DNA of 7,145 bases from an uncultured Clostridia bacterium (GCA_945916025.1 CAMEGD010000072.1:1-7145), one strand, 5' to 3'. Numbered from the stretch's first letter, positions 1 to 6,112 are shown. Made by a program: numbers and translations. Notes: generated from the letters alone by a model not told the origin.

Positions 1-87
1 GGAACTTATATGATTCCTGAAATTATTGTTTCCCTTGTAGTTGTATTTTTAATTTATAGTAAGGTTTATGATGCCTTAAGGAAGTAG
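1..87 (+). CDS. C-terminal end of a membrane protein, possibly thiamine ECF-transporter subunit ThiT (partial)
   Basis: Frame 1 is open from the first base to a TAG at 85-87, giving 28 residues of a protein that begins outside the window. The tail has the stretch GTYMIPEIIVSLVVVF, then a short basic end (KVYDALRK). This is one final transmembrane helix with a cytoplasmic positive tail. A Tyr-Met-(I/L)-Pro-Glu segment just before the last helix recalls the end of ThiT (YuaJ family), the thiamine-binding S component of ECF transporters. That is family memory applied to a very short fragment and is tentative. A strong intrinsic terminator at 123-151 fits this being the true end of a plus-strand transcription unit. 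Confidence 0.6.
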   Translation, partial: GTYMIPEIIVSLVVVFLIYSKVYDALRK

Positions 88-122
88 TTTGTTTTGGTTT
101 CCGCCAATAATTCTTTTTTTTG

Positions 123-151
123 CGGGAGGGTTTTGTACCCTTCCGTTTTTT
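123..151 (+). terminator. Rho-independent terminator of the upstream partial gene
   Basis: An 8-bp stem (123-130 with 138-145, one G-U pair, otherwise G-C rich) closes a 7-base loop and is followed directly by six T residues, with more T runs after that. It lies 36 bases after the stop of the partial membrane-protein gene. On the minus strand no T run follows the stem, so it acts in the plus direction. Confidence 0.85.
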
Positions 152-162
152 GTTGTTTTTTT

Positions 163-211
163 ATTTGCCGTCGGCAAATTATGGCCGAAGAATGGCTTCG
201 GCCACTACGGG
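163..211. repeat. Double-hairpin dispersed repeat, copy 1
   Basis: There are two adjacent hairpins. The first has a 7-bp stem (163-169 with 173-179) and a 3-base loop. The second has a perfect 8-bp stem (183-190 with 196-203) and a 5-base loop, and is followed by ACTACGGG (204-211). A second copy lies at 4943-4992. Over 45 aligned bases 37 are identical, and most differences in stems are matched by a change in the partner base. The element is richer in G+C and CpG than its surroundings. It sits in a convergent intergenic region and ends 3 bases from the arsC-like stop codon. No T run follows it in the minus direction, so it is not a classic terminator for that operon, though it could shape the mRNA 3' end. 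Confidence 0.8.
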
Positions 212-214
212 TTT

Positions 215-565
215 TTAATCTTCTTTTATCCACTCTTCCCAAGTCTTTTCAGCCATTCCCACTGTAGCCTTGTTTTTGTTTCTAACTATTGGGGTTTTTA
301 ATAGTTGTTGGTTGTCTAATAATTTTTCAAATTTTGTTTCGTCTGGTGAATACTCTATTAACAAAAGTGATTCTTTGTCCTTGGCATTTTTATCTATAAG
401 GTTTTCGATTCCTCCTACCCCTTGGGCTACTTTTGTAAGTTCACCTTTAGACATCCCCTTGTCTAAGATATCTATATTTTGAAAATTTATCTTTCTTTCT
501 TTAAAAAATCTTTCTGCTTTTTTAGTATCAAAGCACTTTTTCTTTCCAAAAATTTGTATATTCAA
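215..565 (-). CDS. ArsC-family (thioredoxin-fold) protein, arsenate-reductase-like
   Basis: This 116-residue protein has the usual length of the ArsC/Spx/YffB family. Visible family features are the N-terminal strand leading to a single cysteine (Cys11 in KKCFDTKKAERFFKER) and the late TPIVRN loop at 91-96, followed by KATVG at 99-103. Together these form the thiol active site and the cis-Pro/Arg region of the ArsC fold. There is no CxxC pair at the N-terminus, which argues against Spx. The start is TTG at 565, supported by a full AAGGAGG ribosome site 6 bases away. It is the last gene of a tightly packed three-gene operon. Its substrate is uncertain: family members include glutaredoxin-linked arsenate reductases and many uncharacterised thiol proteins. 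No other arsenic gene is present here. The family call is firm and the enzyme role is not. Confidence 0.88.
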   Translation of the reverse strand: MNIQIFGKKKCFDTKKAERFFKERKINFQNIDILDKGMSKGELTKVAQGVGGIENLIDKNAKDKESLLLIEYSPDETKFEKLLDNQQLLKTPIVRNKNKATVGMAEKTWEEWIKED

Positions 566-571
566 ATAATC

Positions 572-578
572 CCTCCTT
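572..578 (-). promoter_or_regulatory. Ribosome binding site of arsC-like gene, overlapping the MFS stop codon
   Basis: The minus strand reads AAGGAGG, 6 bases before the TTG start at 565. Its first two bases overlap the TAA stop (579-577) of the upstream transporter gene, so ribosomes ending on that gene can reinitiate directly. This strong site decides the TTG start. Confidence 0.85.
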
Positions 579-1845
579 AGGAAGTAATTTCTTTGTTTAT
601 CTTTCTTTCTAATATTAAGAAGCCTACACCTATTACAAATAGAACTATTAAGGACAAGACTCCATTTCTAACATCTCCTGTAATTTGGGTAATATAACCT
701 AATAGGAAAGGTCCCAATATTGCTGCAAATTTTCCAAATATATTATAAAAGCCAAAGTATTCGTTGGAGTTTTCCTTTGGAATAATTTTTGCAAAATAAG
801 ACCTTGATATTCCTTGGATTCCACCTTGGCTAGTTCCTACTAAAAAGGCAAGGATCCAAAAGTCAGCTTCAGTTTTTATAAAATAGGCATAAATTACTAT
901 ACAGGTATAAATAAAAACTCCTGTATAAATCATAGTTTTCGCCCCATATTTATCAGCAAGTTTTCCATATAAAATAGCAAATGGAAAGGCAACGAATTGG
1001 GTAAATAGCAAGACTAAAAGTAGCACTGTAGAACTTAAGCCCAGGGCTGTTCCGTAGGATGCTGCCATTTTTATTATGGTGTCTACTCCATCAATATAGA
1101 AGAAATAGGCAAGTAAGAAATAAAATACCCTCTTGTTGTTTTTTATCTTATTAAAACTTTGGCCAAAGGTTTTGATAGCTTCTATTAGGCTAAACTTTCC
1201 TTGAAGGCCATGAATTTGCTCTACTTCTCTGTACATTGGCAGGGTAAATACAAACCACCAAATTGCAGTAATAATAAAGGAAATTCTAGATGCTGTAACT
1301 ACAGATATTGGCAAAATACCCTTTTGGGCCAAGATAACAAAGAGCATACAAACTATAAAGGGAATTGTGGATCCAATATATCCAAATGCAAAGCCTGCAG
1401 TGGAAATCTTGTCCATTCTCTCTTCTGTGGTAACATCTGTTAGGAATGAATCATAAAAGACATTTCCTGATGAAAAACCCACTGCTGTAACAATATAAGT
1501 TAGCATAAGGGGAACCCAGGCTCCAAATGGAATAAAGGCTAAAGCTCCTGTAAATATAATTCCCAAAAAGGAAAATATTGTAAATAACTTCTTTTTCATC
1601 CCAAAGTAATCTGCAAGTCTTCCAAGTATTGGAGAGCTTATTGCGACTAAAATAGAGGCAAAGGAGTTTACATAACCCCAATAGGCTGTTGCTGTTTCTG
1701 AGGAATGACCTGCTGCTGTTACCATACTAGAAAAGTATATAGGTAATATTGCAGAGGTAACAGTCATTGAATAGGCTGAATTTGCCCAGTCATAAAGGAT
1801 CCAGCTTCTTTCTTTTTTTGAAACGGATTTAATAATCTTTTCCAT
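577..1845 (-). CDS. MFS transporter, UMF1 / Atg22-like family
   Basis: This 422-residue protein is made mostly of hydrophobic helices, consistent with about 12 membrane spans in the cytoplasmic membrane. Diagnostic segments are WILYDWANSAYS near residues 15-26, an MFS motif-A loop GRLADYFGMKKK around 75-86, a second half-repeat loop GKLADKYGAK near 296-305, and late segments GTSQGGIQGISRSYF and EYFGFYNIFGKFAA. This set is typical of the UMF1 family (Atg22-like; TCDB family 2.A.1.24, 'unknown major facilitator'). The substrate is not known. The ATG at 1845 has an AAGGAGA site at 1857-1851 and lies one base after the stop of the phosphodiesterase gene. The gene is therefore translationally coupled to its neighbour and likely co-expressed with it; a linked role, for example moving a product or substrate of the phosphodiesterase, is inference. 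Confidence 0.92.
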   Translation of the reverse strand: MEKIIKSVSKKERSWILYDWANSAYSMTVTSAILPIYFSSMVTAAGHSSETATAYWGYVNSFASILVAISSPILGRLADYFGMKKKLFTIFSFLGIIFTGALAFIPFGAWVPLMLTYIVTAVGFSSGNVFYDSFLTDVTTEERMDKISTAGFAFGYIGSTIPFIVCMLFVILAQKGILPISVVTASRISFIITAIWWFVFTLPMYREVEQIHGLQGKFSLIEAIKTFGQSFNKIKNNKRVFYFLLAYFFYIDGVDTIIKMAASYGTALGLSSTVLLLVLLFTQFVAFPFAILYGKLADKYGAKTMIYTGVFIYTCIVIYAYFIKTEADFWILAFLVGTSQGGIQGISRSYFAKIIPKENSNEYFGFYNIFGKFAAILGPFLLGYITQITGDVRNGVLSLIVLFVIGVGFLILERKINKEITS

Positions 1846-1846
1846 C

Positions 1847-3133
1847 TTATTCTCCTTGTAAAATTTCTTCTAGGACTCTACCCTCAACATTACCTAGGTC
1901 TAAGCCTAATATCTTGGCAAAGGTTGGTCCTTCATCAATAAGTTTCATCCTACCTATATTTATGCTCTTTTTTATTTTATTTCCCTTTGCAATAAAGACT
2001 GTTTCGTAATTTTTTGTAAGGGTTGGGCTGTAGCCATGATTATTAATGTGATAAATCAAATTAGTAGCTTTTAGTTCTTCAGTTGTCATAATTGGGTCCC
2101 TGGACACTTGGCTTTCAAAAAGATAGCCTGGTCCTGCCTCTAACATCATTTTACAAGTCCCGTCTGCACCTAGTTCTTCTGCTTCTTCAGGCCTGTAATA
2201 TTTCTTAATTGCTCCTGGTCCTAGATTTTCTTCTATTAGGTCCCTAAGTTCCTCAAATTCAATTTCTAAATTTCCATATATATAACAGGAACCTCCTGCA
2301 TCCTTTGCTATAAGGTCATAGGAGACAATGTTTTTGTCCTTAGTTTCTAAAAGTCCCATTTTTTCAAAAATCCTATTTATAAATATGCACTTGTCCGCAT
2401 CTTTGCTAGAGTGGTCCCCTAATAAAACAATATTTGTAAATTCTTTCTTGTAGTTTTCTTCTATGGTATCTAAAATATCCCCCAGCCTTTGGTCTAGTCT
2501 TAGTAAGGCCTCTTCAGCCTCTTTTGAACTAAAGCCAAACTTGTGCCTACTTGCATCTAGGTCTGTATAGTGGACCATAGATACATCTGGCCTATATCTT
2601 TTTAATGAATGTATATAGGACTTGTGGGTGAAATTATCTAAATAAGGTTGAGAAATACCCCTTAGCTCTTTACTAAACTTGAAAAATCCGTCTAGCTGGA
2701 AGGCCTTAGTACCACTAGATAGAGATACCATTAGTTGATTTTTCCAGGGTCTATTTGGAAATATTTCTGGCATATTATATTTAATTTTCATGCCTCCTGT
2801 AACTGGCCAAAATATAGACATTACCCTGTATGAGTTTTCAGTTGCTAGTTCTTGGAAGGTTTTTGTCTTTATAAATTTACTAAACCAGTACCAGTCTGGA
2901 GACTTTCTAAAGGGCTGGATAAAAGTGTTATTTACTACCCCGTGAATGTTTGGGTTGTTACCAGTAACTATGGAAGTATGGGCTGGATAAGTTAAAGTCG
3001 GATATACACTTTCCACCTCAAAGGAATAAGAAGCATCTTCCAAAAGTCTCTTAAAATTGTCCCTTTCTTTTAAAAAATCCATATCTACCCTTGATAGACC
3101 ATCAAAGGATATAATGTGTAAGTTTTCTCTCAT
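1847..3133 (-). CDS. Alkaline-phosphatase-superfamily phosphodiesterase / nucleotide pyrophosphatase-like
   Basis: This 428-residue protein shows the full metal-site pattern of the NPP/autotaxin-type branch of the alkaline phosphatase superfamily. Asp11 lies in SFDGL. The nucleophile candidate is Thr48 in YPTLTYPAHTSIVTG, followed by the PNIHGV motif. Asp193 and His197 lie in DLDASRHKFG, Asp240 and His241 in LLGDHSS, and His366 in NNHGYSPT. These seven positions match the two-metal (usually zinc) site and the threonine nucleophile of the family, so the enzyme should be active on phosphodiester or phosphate-ester bonds. There is no signal peptide or membrane anchor, so it is predicted cytosolic, unlike many secreted family members. 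The ATG at 3133 has an AGGAGG site 4 bases upstream. It is the first gene of the operon with the MFS and ArsC-like genes. The exact substrate cannot be read from the sequence. Confidence 0.92.
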   Translation of the reverse strand: MRENLHIISFDGLSRVDMDFLKERDNFKRLLEDASYSFEVESVYPTLTYPAHTSIVTGNNPNIHGVVNNTFIQPFRKSPDWYWFSKFIKTKTFQELATENSYRVMSIFWPVTGGMKIKYNMPEIFPNRPWKNQLMVSLSSGTKAFQLDGFFKFSKELRGISQPYLDNFTHKSYIHSLKRYRPDVSMVHYTDLDASRHKFGFSSKEAEEALLRLDQRLGDILDTIEENYKKEFTNIVLLGDHSSKDADKCIFINRIFEKMGLLETKDKNIVSYDLIAKDAGGSCYIYGNLEIEFEELRDLIEENLGPGAIKKYYRPEEAEELGADGTCKMMLEAGPGYLFESQVSRDPIMTTEELKATNLIYHINNHGYSPTLTKNYETVFIAKGNKIKKSINIGRMKLIDEGPTFAKILGLDLGNVEGRVLEEILQGE

Positions 3134-3164
3134 AGGTCCTCCTAAGACTAGTATAACAGAATTT

Positions 3165-3194
3165 AATAAAACGTAAGAGTACTAAGATTGTAAA
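3165..3194 (-). promoter_or_regulatory. Candidate promoter of the phosphodiesterase-MFS-arsC operon
   Basis: On the minus strand TTTACA (3194-3189) and TTTATT (3170-3165) are 18 bases apart. This would start transcription about 25 bases before the ATG at 3133. The -35 is good and the -10 is mediocre. The -35 lies one base from the -35 of the divergent perR-like promoter. A TATACT nearer the gene would leave too short a leader for the ribosome site. Confidence 0.35.
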
Positions 3195-3195
3195 T

Positions 3196-3224
3196 TTGAC
3201 TTTTCTTTCATTTAAAATTATACT
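3196..3224 (+). promoter_or_regulatory. Sigma-A promoter of the Fur/PerR-family gene
   Basis: TTGACT (3196-3201) and TATACT (3219-3224) are separated by exactly 17 bases, each one mismatch from consensus. The predicted start near 3231 leaves a leader of about 44 bases before the ATG at 3275. Confidence 0.75.
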
Positions 3225-3234
3225 ATGATTATAA
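3218..3234. promoter_or_regulatory. Imperfect inverted repeat over the -10 box, candidate autoregulatory operator
   Basis: The 17-base sequence TTATACTATGATTATAA has arms TTATA and TATAA. It covers the -10 and the predicted start site of the metalloregulator's own promoter. It resembles a Per box (TTATAATNATTATAA) but the arms are two bases further apart, so assignment as the operator is inference. Confidence 0.3.
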
Positions 3235-3274
3235 AATTACAATGATTCTTATTTTTGAATCACAGGGGGAATTT

Positions 3275-3697
3275 ATGAAAAATTATAAATATTTGTCTAA
3301 ATTTTTAGAAAAAAATGGCATTAGACCTTCATCCCAAAGAGTTCTTATGCTTAAATATATAGAAGAAAATCACAACCATCCAACGGCTGATAAAATCTAT
3401 GTGGACTTAACTAAAAGACTTCCATCTATATCAAAGGCTACTGTCTATAACAATCTAAAGCTGTTTTTAAATAGTGGAATTATTAAGGAAGTAAATATAG
3501 ATTCATCAGAAGTTCACTACGAAATGAAAGAGGATAACCACGCCCATTTTGTGTGTAATCTTTGTAAAAAAGTTCATGACCTTGAAATTTCTAACTTAGA
3601 TATTAATTTAGATCCTATATCAGATTATGAAATTGACTCTCAGGATATCTTTCTAAGGGGAGTTTGTAAGGAATGTCTTGATAGTAAGAAAAACTAA
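3275..3697 (+). CDS. Fur-family metalloregulator, PerR-like
   Basis: This 140-residue protein has the Fur-family length. It has an N-terminal winged helix including HPTADKIY (35-42) and SKATVYNNLKLF (53-64), then a dimerisation domain. Structural zinc is expected at Cys94/Cys97 and Cys131/Cys134 (two CxxC pairs). Aligning by eye to Bacillus subtilis PerR, the regulatory metal ligands are His35, His89, His91 and Asp102, but the position of PerR Asp85 is Glu83 (HYE instead of RFD). It probably represses metal- or peroxide-responsive genes in the cytoplasm. An in-frame ATG at 3242 would add 11 residues but lacks a ribosome site. The ATG at 3275 has AGGGGGA just upstream and a standard family N-terminus, so I chose it. 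It is a single-gene unit with its own promoter and terminator, divergent from the phosphodiesterase operon. PerR versus Fur is not settled. Confidence 0.9.
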   Translation: MKNYKYLSKFLEKNGIRPSSQRVLMLKYIEENHNHPTADKIYVDLTKRLPSISKATVYNNLKLFLNSGIIKEVNIDSSEVHYEMKEDNHAHFVCNLCKKVHDLEISNLDINLDPISDYEIDSQDIFLRGVCKECLDSKKN

Positions 3698-3711
3698 AAC
3701 GTGTATTTTTT

Positions 3712-3737
3712 AGGTCTGGATATCCAGGCCTTTTTTT
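3712..3737 (+). terminator. Rho-independent terminator after the PerR-like gene
   Basis: An 8-bp stem (3712-3719 with 3724-3731, one G-U pair) closes a 4-base ATAT loop and runs into a tract of seven T residues, 14 bases after the stop codon. It separates this gene from mnmA. Confidence 0.88.
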
Positions 3738-3769
3738 AACTAATCCTTTTTATAATTAGGGACTTATTG

Positions 3770-3775
3770 TATAAT
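3770..3775 (+). promoter_or_regulatory. -10 box of a probable leaderless mnmA promoter
   Basis: A consensus TATAAT ends 6 bases before the ATG at 3782, which would put the transcription start on or beside the A of the start codon. No convincing -35 lies 16-18 bases upstream (the region is T-rich). A second TATAAT lies at 3751-3756, also without a clear -35. No ribosome site precedes the ATG at normal distance. Confidence 0.45.
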
Positions 3776-3781
3776 CAAACT

Positions 3782-4861
3782 ATGGAAAAGAAAGAAAAAG
3801 TACTAGTTGCCATGAGTGGTGGAGTAGATTCCTCAGTTGCTGCTGTTTTAATGGTAGATGGAGGATATGAAGTTTGTGGAGCCACCTTAAAATTATTTGA
3901 TAATGAAGATATAGGCCTAAAGCCATCTAGGACTTGTTGTTCCCTAGATGATGTGGAAGATGCCAAGAGTGTAGCCTTTAAACTAGGTTTTCCTCACTAT
4001 ACCTTTAATTTTAAGGAAGAATTTATAAACAAGGTCATAAACAAATTTGGCCAGGTTTATAAGGAAGGTAGAACTCCAAACCCATGTATAGACTGTAATA
4101 GGTATATAAAATTTGAAAAGTTAATAGAAAAGGCTTTGGTTTTAGGTTATGACAAGGTTGTAACTGGTCACTATGCTAGAATTGAGTTTAATGAAGAAAG
4201 TGGTAGGTACCTTTTGAGAAAGTCCCAAGACCCAACAAAGGACCAAACCTACGTCTTGTATTCTTTAAACCAAGAACAACTTGCCCATACTATGTTTCCT
4301 ATGGAAGGGATTACTAAGGTAGAGGCTAGAAAGATTGCTGAAGAAAGGGACCTTATAAATGCAAGGAAACCTGACAGCCAAGATATTTGTTTTGTTCCAG
4401 ATGGAGACTATGAAAAGTTTCTTAGGGAAGAATTGAATATTTATGCTGGAGAAGGTAACTTTGTAGACTTAGAGGGGAATATTTTAGGAAGACACAAGGG
4501 CCACATCCACTATACAATAGGCCAAAGAAAGGGTCTTGGAATCGCCCTAGGAAAACCTCTTTATGTTGTAAAAATTAATGCAAAGGAAAATGAAGTTGTC
4601 CTAGGAGAGGATAAGGACCTCTATACAGAAGAAATGATAGTCTCTGACTTAAATATGATTATGATGGAAAAGTTAGAGGAAGAAATGGAAGTTGAAGTAA
4701 AGACCAGGTACTCCCAATCTGCCACTAAGGCTATCATTAGACCTTTAGAAAACGGAAAAATCCACGCCAGATTCCTAGCCCCAATCAGGGCTGTAACTCC
4801 AGGCCAGGCTGCAGTTTTTTATAAGGGAGACTATGTAGTTGGTGGAGGAACAATAGAATAG
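3782..4861 (+). CDS. mnmA: tRNA-specific 2-thiouridylase MnmA
   Basis: MnmA puts sulfur on C2 of wobble uridine 34 in tRNAs for Lys, Glu and Gln, using ATP to adenylate the base and a persulfide sulfur source. The protein is 359 residues, the normal length. The N-terminal PP-loop SGGVDSSV is at 12-19, CCSLDDVEDA at 52-61, and the first active-site cysteine is in NPCIDCN (Cys102, with Cys105 making a CxxC). GHYAR is at 129-133, KDQTYVLY at 153-160, and the second catalytic cysteine is Cys203 in SQDICFVPDG. A C-terminal beta-barrel with FLAPIRAVTPGQAAVFY follows. I chose the ATG at 3782 because the protein then starts like other MnmA proteins. A TTG at 3767 with AGGGA nearby would add five residues and cannot be excluded. 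The gene is monocistronic, between two terminators. Confidence 0.97.
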   Translation: MEKKEKVLVAMSGGVDSSVAAVLMVDGGYEVCGATLKLFDNEDIGLKPSRTCCSLDDVEDAKSVAFKLGFPHYTFNFKEEFINKVINKFGQVYKEGRTPNPCIDCNRYIKFEKLIEKALVLGYDKVVTGHYARIEFNEESGRYLLRKSQDPTKDQTYVLYSLNQEQLAHTMFPMEGITKVEARKIAEERDLINARKPDSQDICFVPDGDYEKFLREELNIYAGEGNFVDLEGNILGRHKGHIHYTIGQRKGLGIALGKPLYVVKINAKENEVVLGEDKDLYTEEMIVSDLNMIMMEKLEEEMEVEVKTRYSQSATKAIIRPLENGKIHARFLAPIRAVTPGQAAVFYKGDYVVGGGTIE

Positions 4862-4868
4862 ATTTGTA

Positions 4869-4896
4869 AGGATCCTGTTTGTACAGGGTCTTTTTT
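4869..4896 (+). terminator. Rho-independent terminator of mnmA
   Basis: A 9-bp stem (4869-4877 with 4884-4892, two G-U pairs) closes a 6-base loop and overlaps a run of six T residues. It begins 8 bases after the mnmA stop. Confidence 0.85.
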
Positions 4897-4942
4897 GTTT
4901 ATAAATGTTTTTTTGTGATAGATATTTTTGACGACCTAATTT

Positions 4943-4992
4943 AATTAACCTTCGGTTCATTATGGCTGAAGAAGGGCTTCAGCCACTACGGG
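4943..4992. repeat. Double-hairpin dispersed repeat, copy 2
   Basis: This copy has the same architecture as 163-211. A short first hairpin (4947-4950 with 4954-4957, 3-base loop) is followed by a perfect 8-bp hairpin (4964-4971 with 4977-4984, 5-base loop) and the ACTACGGG tail (4985-4992). It lies in the same orientation relative to the plus strand and again between converging genes, here mnmA and the xre-type gene. It is downstream of the mnmA terminator and so is not needed for termination. Confidence 0.8.
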
Positions 4993-5059
4993 TGCGGATT
5001 TCGAATATGTGGCATCATTTTCTAAGATGACGATAATTACTTTTTTTCTACATTTATAT

Positions 5060-5089
5060 AAAAAAAGATGGTCTGGATTATCCAAACCA
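5060..5089 (-). terminator. Rho-independent terminator of the Xre-type membrane regulator gene
   Basis: Read on the minus strand, a 9-bp stem (5089-5081 with 5077-5069, one G-U pair) closes a 3-base loop. It is followed after two bases by seven T residues (5066-5060). It begins 9 bases after the stop of the gene. Confidence 0.85.
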
Positions 5090-5098
5090 CCTAATATT

Positions 5099-6082
5099 TT
5101 ACTTATCCTTTGAACCTAAATTAATTAAACCTGATACTGCACCTGATAATATTCCAGCTACAGGCCAGATTACCCAACTCACTCCCCAATTCCCTGTAAT
5201 CAATGAGTATCCAAGATAAATGGACAAAACAACTAACCAGTAAATTTGGAAGATATGATTCGATACACTGGATTTACTCTTGTTTTCTAATGTATAATCC
5301 CCTTCCTCTAATAGTTTGTCGTAAGAGTCTTCTTTTTCTGTAATTCTAATAAGGATATTTACTCCCATTGCTACCATAAATAGTAAGATTGATACACTTA
5401 CTAATATTAAAAATTCATTTTCTCCACTTATTCCTGAAATTAATACTGGAATTGGAGATAGGATAAATAGAGCAACGGCTATAATTACATACTTTGATTT
5501 TGTAAGATTAAGTTCCATTTTCTTTTCTCTAGCTAAACCTTCTACTCCATATTCCCTATAAATTGGTTCACTATCTAAAAACTCATATTCTTTCAAAAGA
5601 TTTTCATTTTTTACAAATATTCCTACTCCAATTGCTATCATGATTAGGAGGACCACTATGCCCCCTACTGCAGCCATGTCTTCACTAATAACAATATATT
5701 CTTGAGAAACACCGCCTAATAAGAGTAACAAGATAATAGGACTTATGATTATTAAGGATGCTGCTAGGGCACCAAGTCTACTTGTTTCTTCTACCAACCC
5801 AAGATACTCATTTGCTTCTATAAGACTAACCCTTCTAGAATAGTCACTTGTACTTTCTTCTTCAGATGAAACTTCTTCTATTTCAAGTTCATCTTTTATA
5901 AGGTAGTCAGTTGTTACTCCAAAAATCTTGCTCATTTCAATAATTCTTTGTAAGTCTGGAGTAGATTGGGCTCCTTCCCATTTTGAAACTGATTGTCTAG
6001 AAACATTTAATTTTTCAGCTAGGTCCTCTTGGGACCATCCATTTTTCTTTCTTAGATTTATTATTTTATCTGCAAGTATCAT
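5099..6082 (-). CDS. Xre-family HTH regulator with six-helix membrane domain
   Basis: This 327-residue protein has an N-terminal HTH_3 DNA-binding domain (about 3-62: WSQEDLAEKLNVSRQSVSKWE, then TPDLQRIIEMSKIFGVTTDYL). An acidic Ser/Glu-rich linker (64-80) follows, then a membrane part with helices near 102-124, 137-157, 197-219, 224-246, 277-296 and 299-321. The first two helix pairs look like a duplicated module, and the last pair, with GNWGVSWVIWPVAG, is a common end of Firmicute Xre membrane proteins. It is likely a membrane-tethered regulator; signal and targets are unknown. An in-frame ATG at 6100 would add six residues, but AAAGGGGA at 6097-6090 is well placed only for the ATG at 6082, and the promoter leaves almost no leader for 6100. 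It forms a single-gene unit with its own promoter and terminator. Confidence 0.92.
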   Translation of the reverse strand: MILADKIINLRKKNGWSQEDLAEKLNVSRQSVSKWEGAQSTPDLQRIIEMSKIFGVTTDYLIKDELEIEEVSSEEESTSDYSRRVSLIEANEYLGLVEETSRLGALAASLIIISPIILLLLLGGVSQEYIVISEDMAAVGGIVVLLIMIAIGVGIFVKNENLLKEYEFLDSEPIYREYGVEGLAREKKMELNLTKSKYVIIAVALFILSPIPVLISGISGENEFLILVSVSILLFMVAMGVNILIRITEKEDSYDKLLEEGDYTLENKSKSSVSNHIFQIYWLVVLSIYLGYSLITGNWGVSWVIWPVAGILSGAVSGLINLGSKDK

Positions 6083-6089
6083 ACTGTCT

Positions 6090-6097
6090 TCCCCTTT
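6090..6097 (-). promoter_or_regulatory. Ribosome binding site that fixes the start of the Xre-type gene
   Basis: AAAGGGGA on the minus strand lies 7 bases before the ATG at 6082. It falls inside the longer reading that would begin at 6100, so that earlier start is unlikely. Confidence 0.75.
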
Positions 6098-6112
6098 CAT
6101 TTTATTAATGAA

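Noticed and set aside
89..482. Open plus-strand frames across the convergent region and the arsC-like gene
   Set aside because: They run through a terminator and antisense to a clear ArsC-family gene, lack ribosome sites and have Phe/Ser-rich low-information translations.
215..565. The small thiol protein as the global regulator Spx
   Set aside because: The N-terminus has one cysteine (KKCFDT) and not the CxxC switch, and the late TPIVRN-KATVG region is also found in plain ArsC-like proteins.
1201..1681. Open frames on both strands inside the MFS transporter gene
   Set aside because: They overlap a well-supported UMF1 family gene and their translations show no domain pattern.
3775..4960. 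Minus-strand open frames at the two ends of mnmA
   Set aside because: They are antisense to conserved MnmA motifs, and the second also spans the mnmA terminator; neither has a ribosome site.
3712..5089. The perR-like and xre terminators share GGTCTGGAT-ATCCA, as if a third repeat family
   Set aside because: The shared part is a short palindromic stem with a T tail on opposite strands, and nothing matches outside the stem. Chance or common terminator composition explains it.
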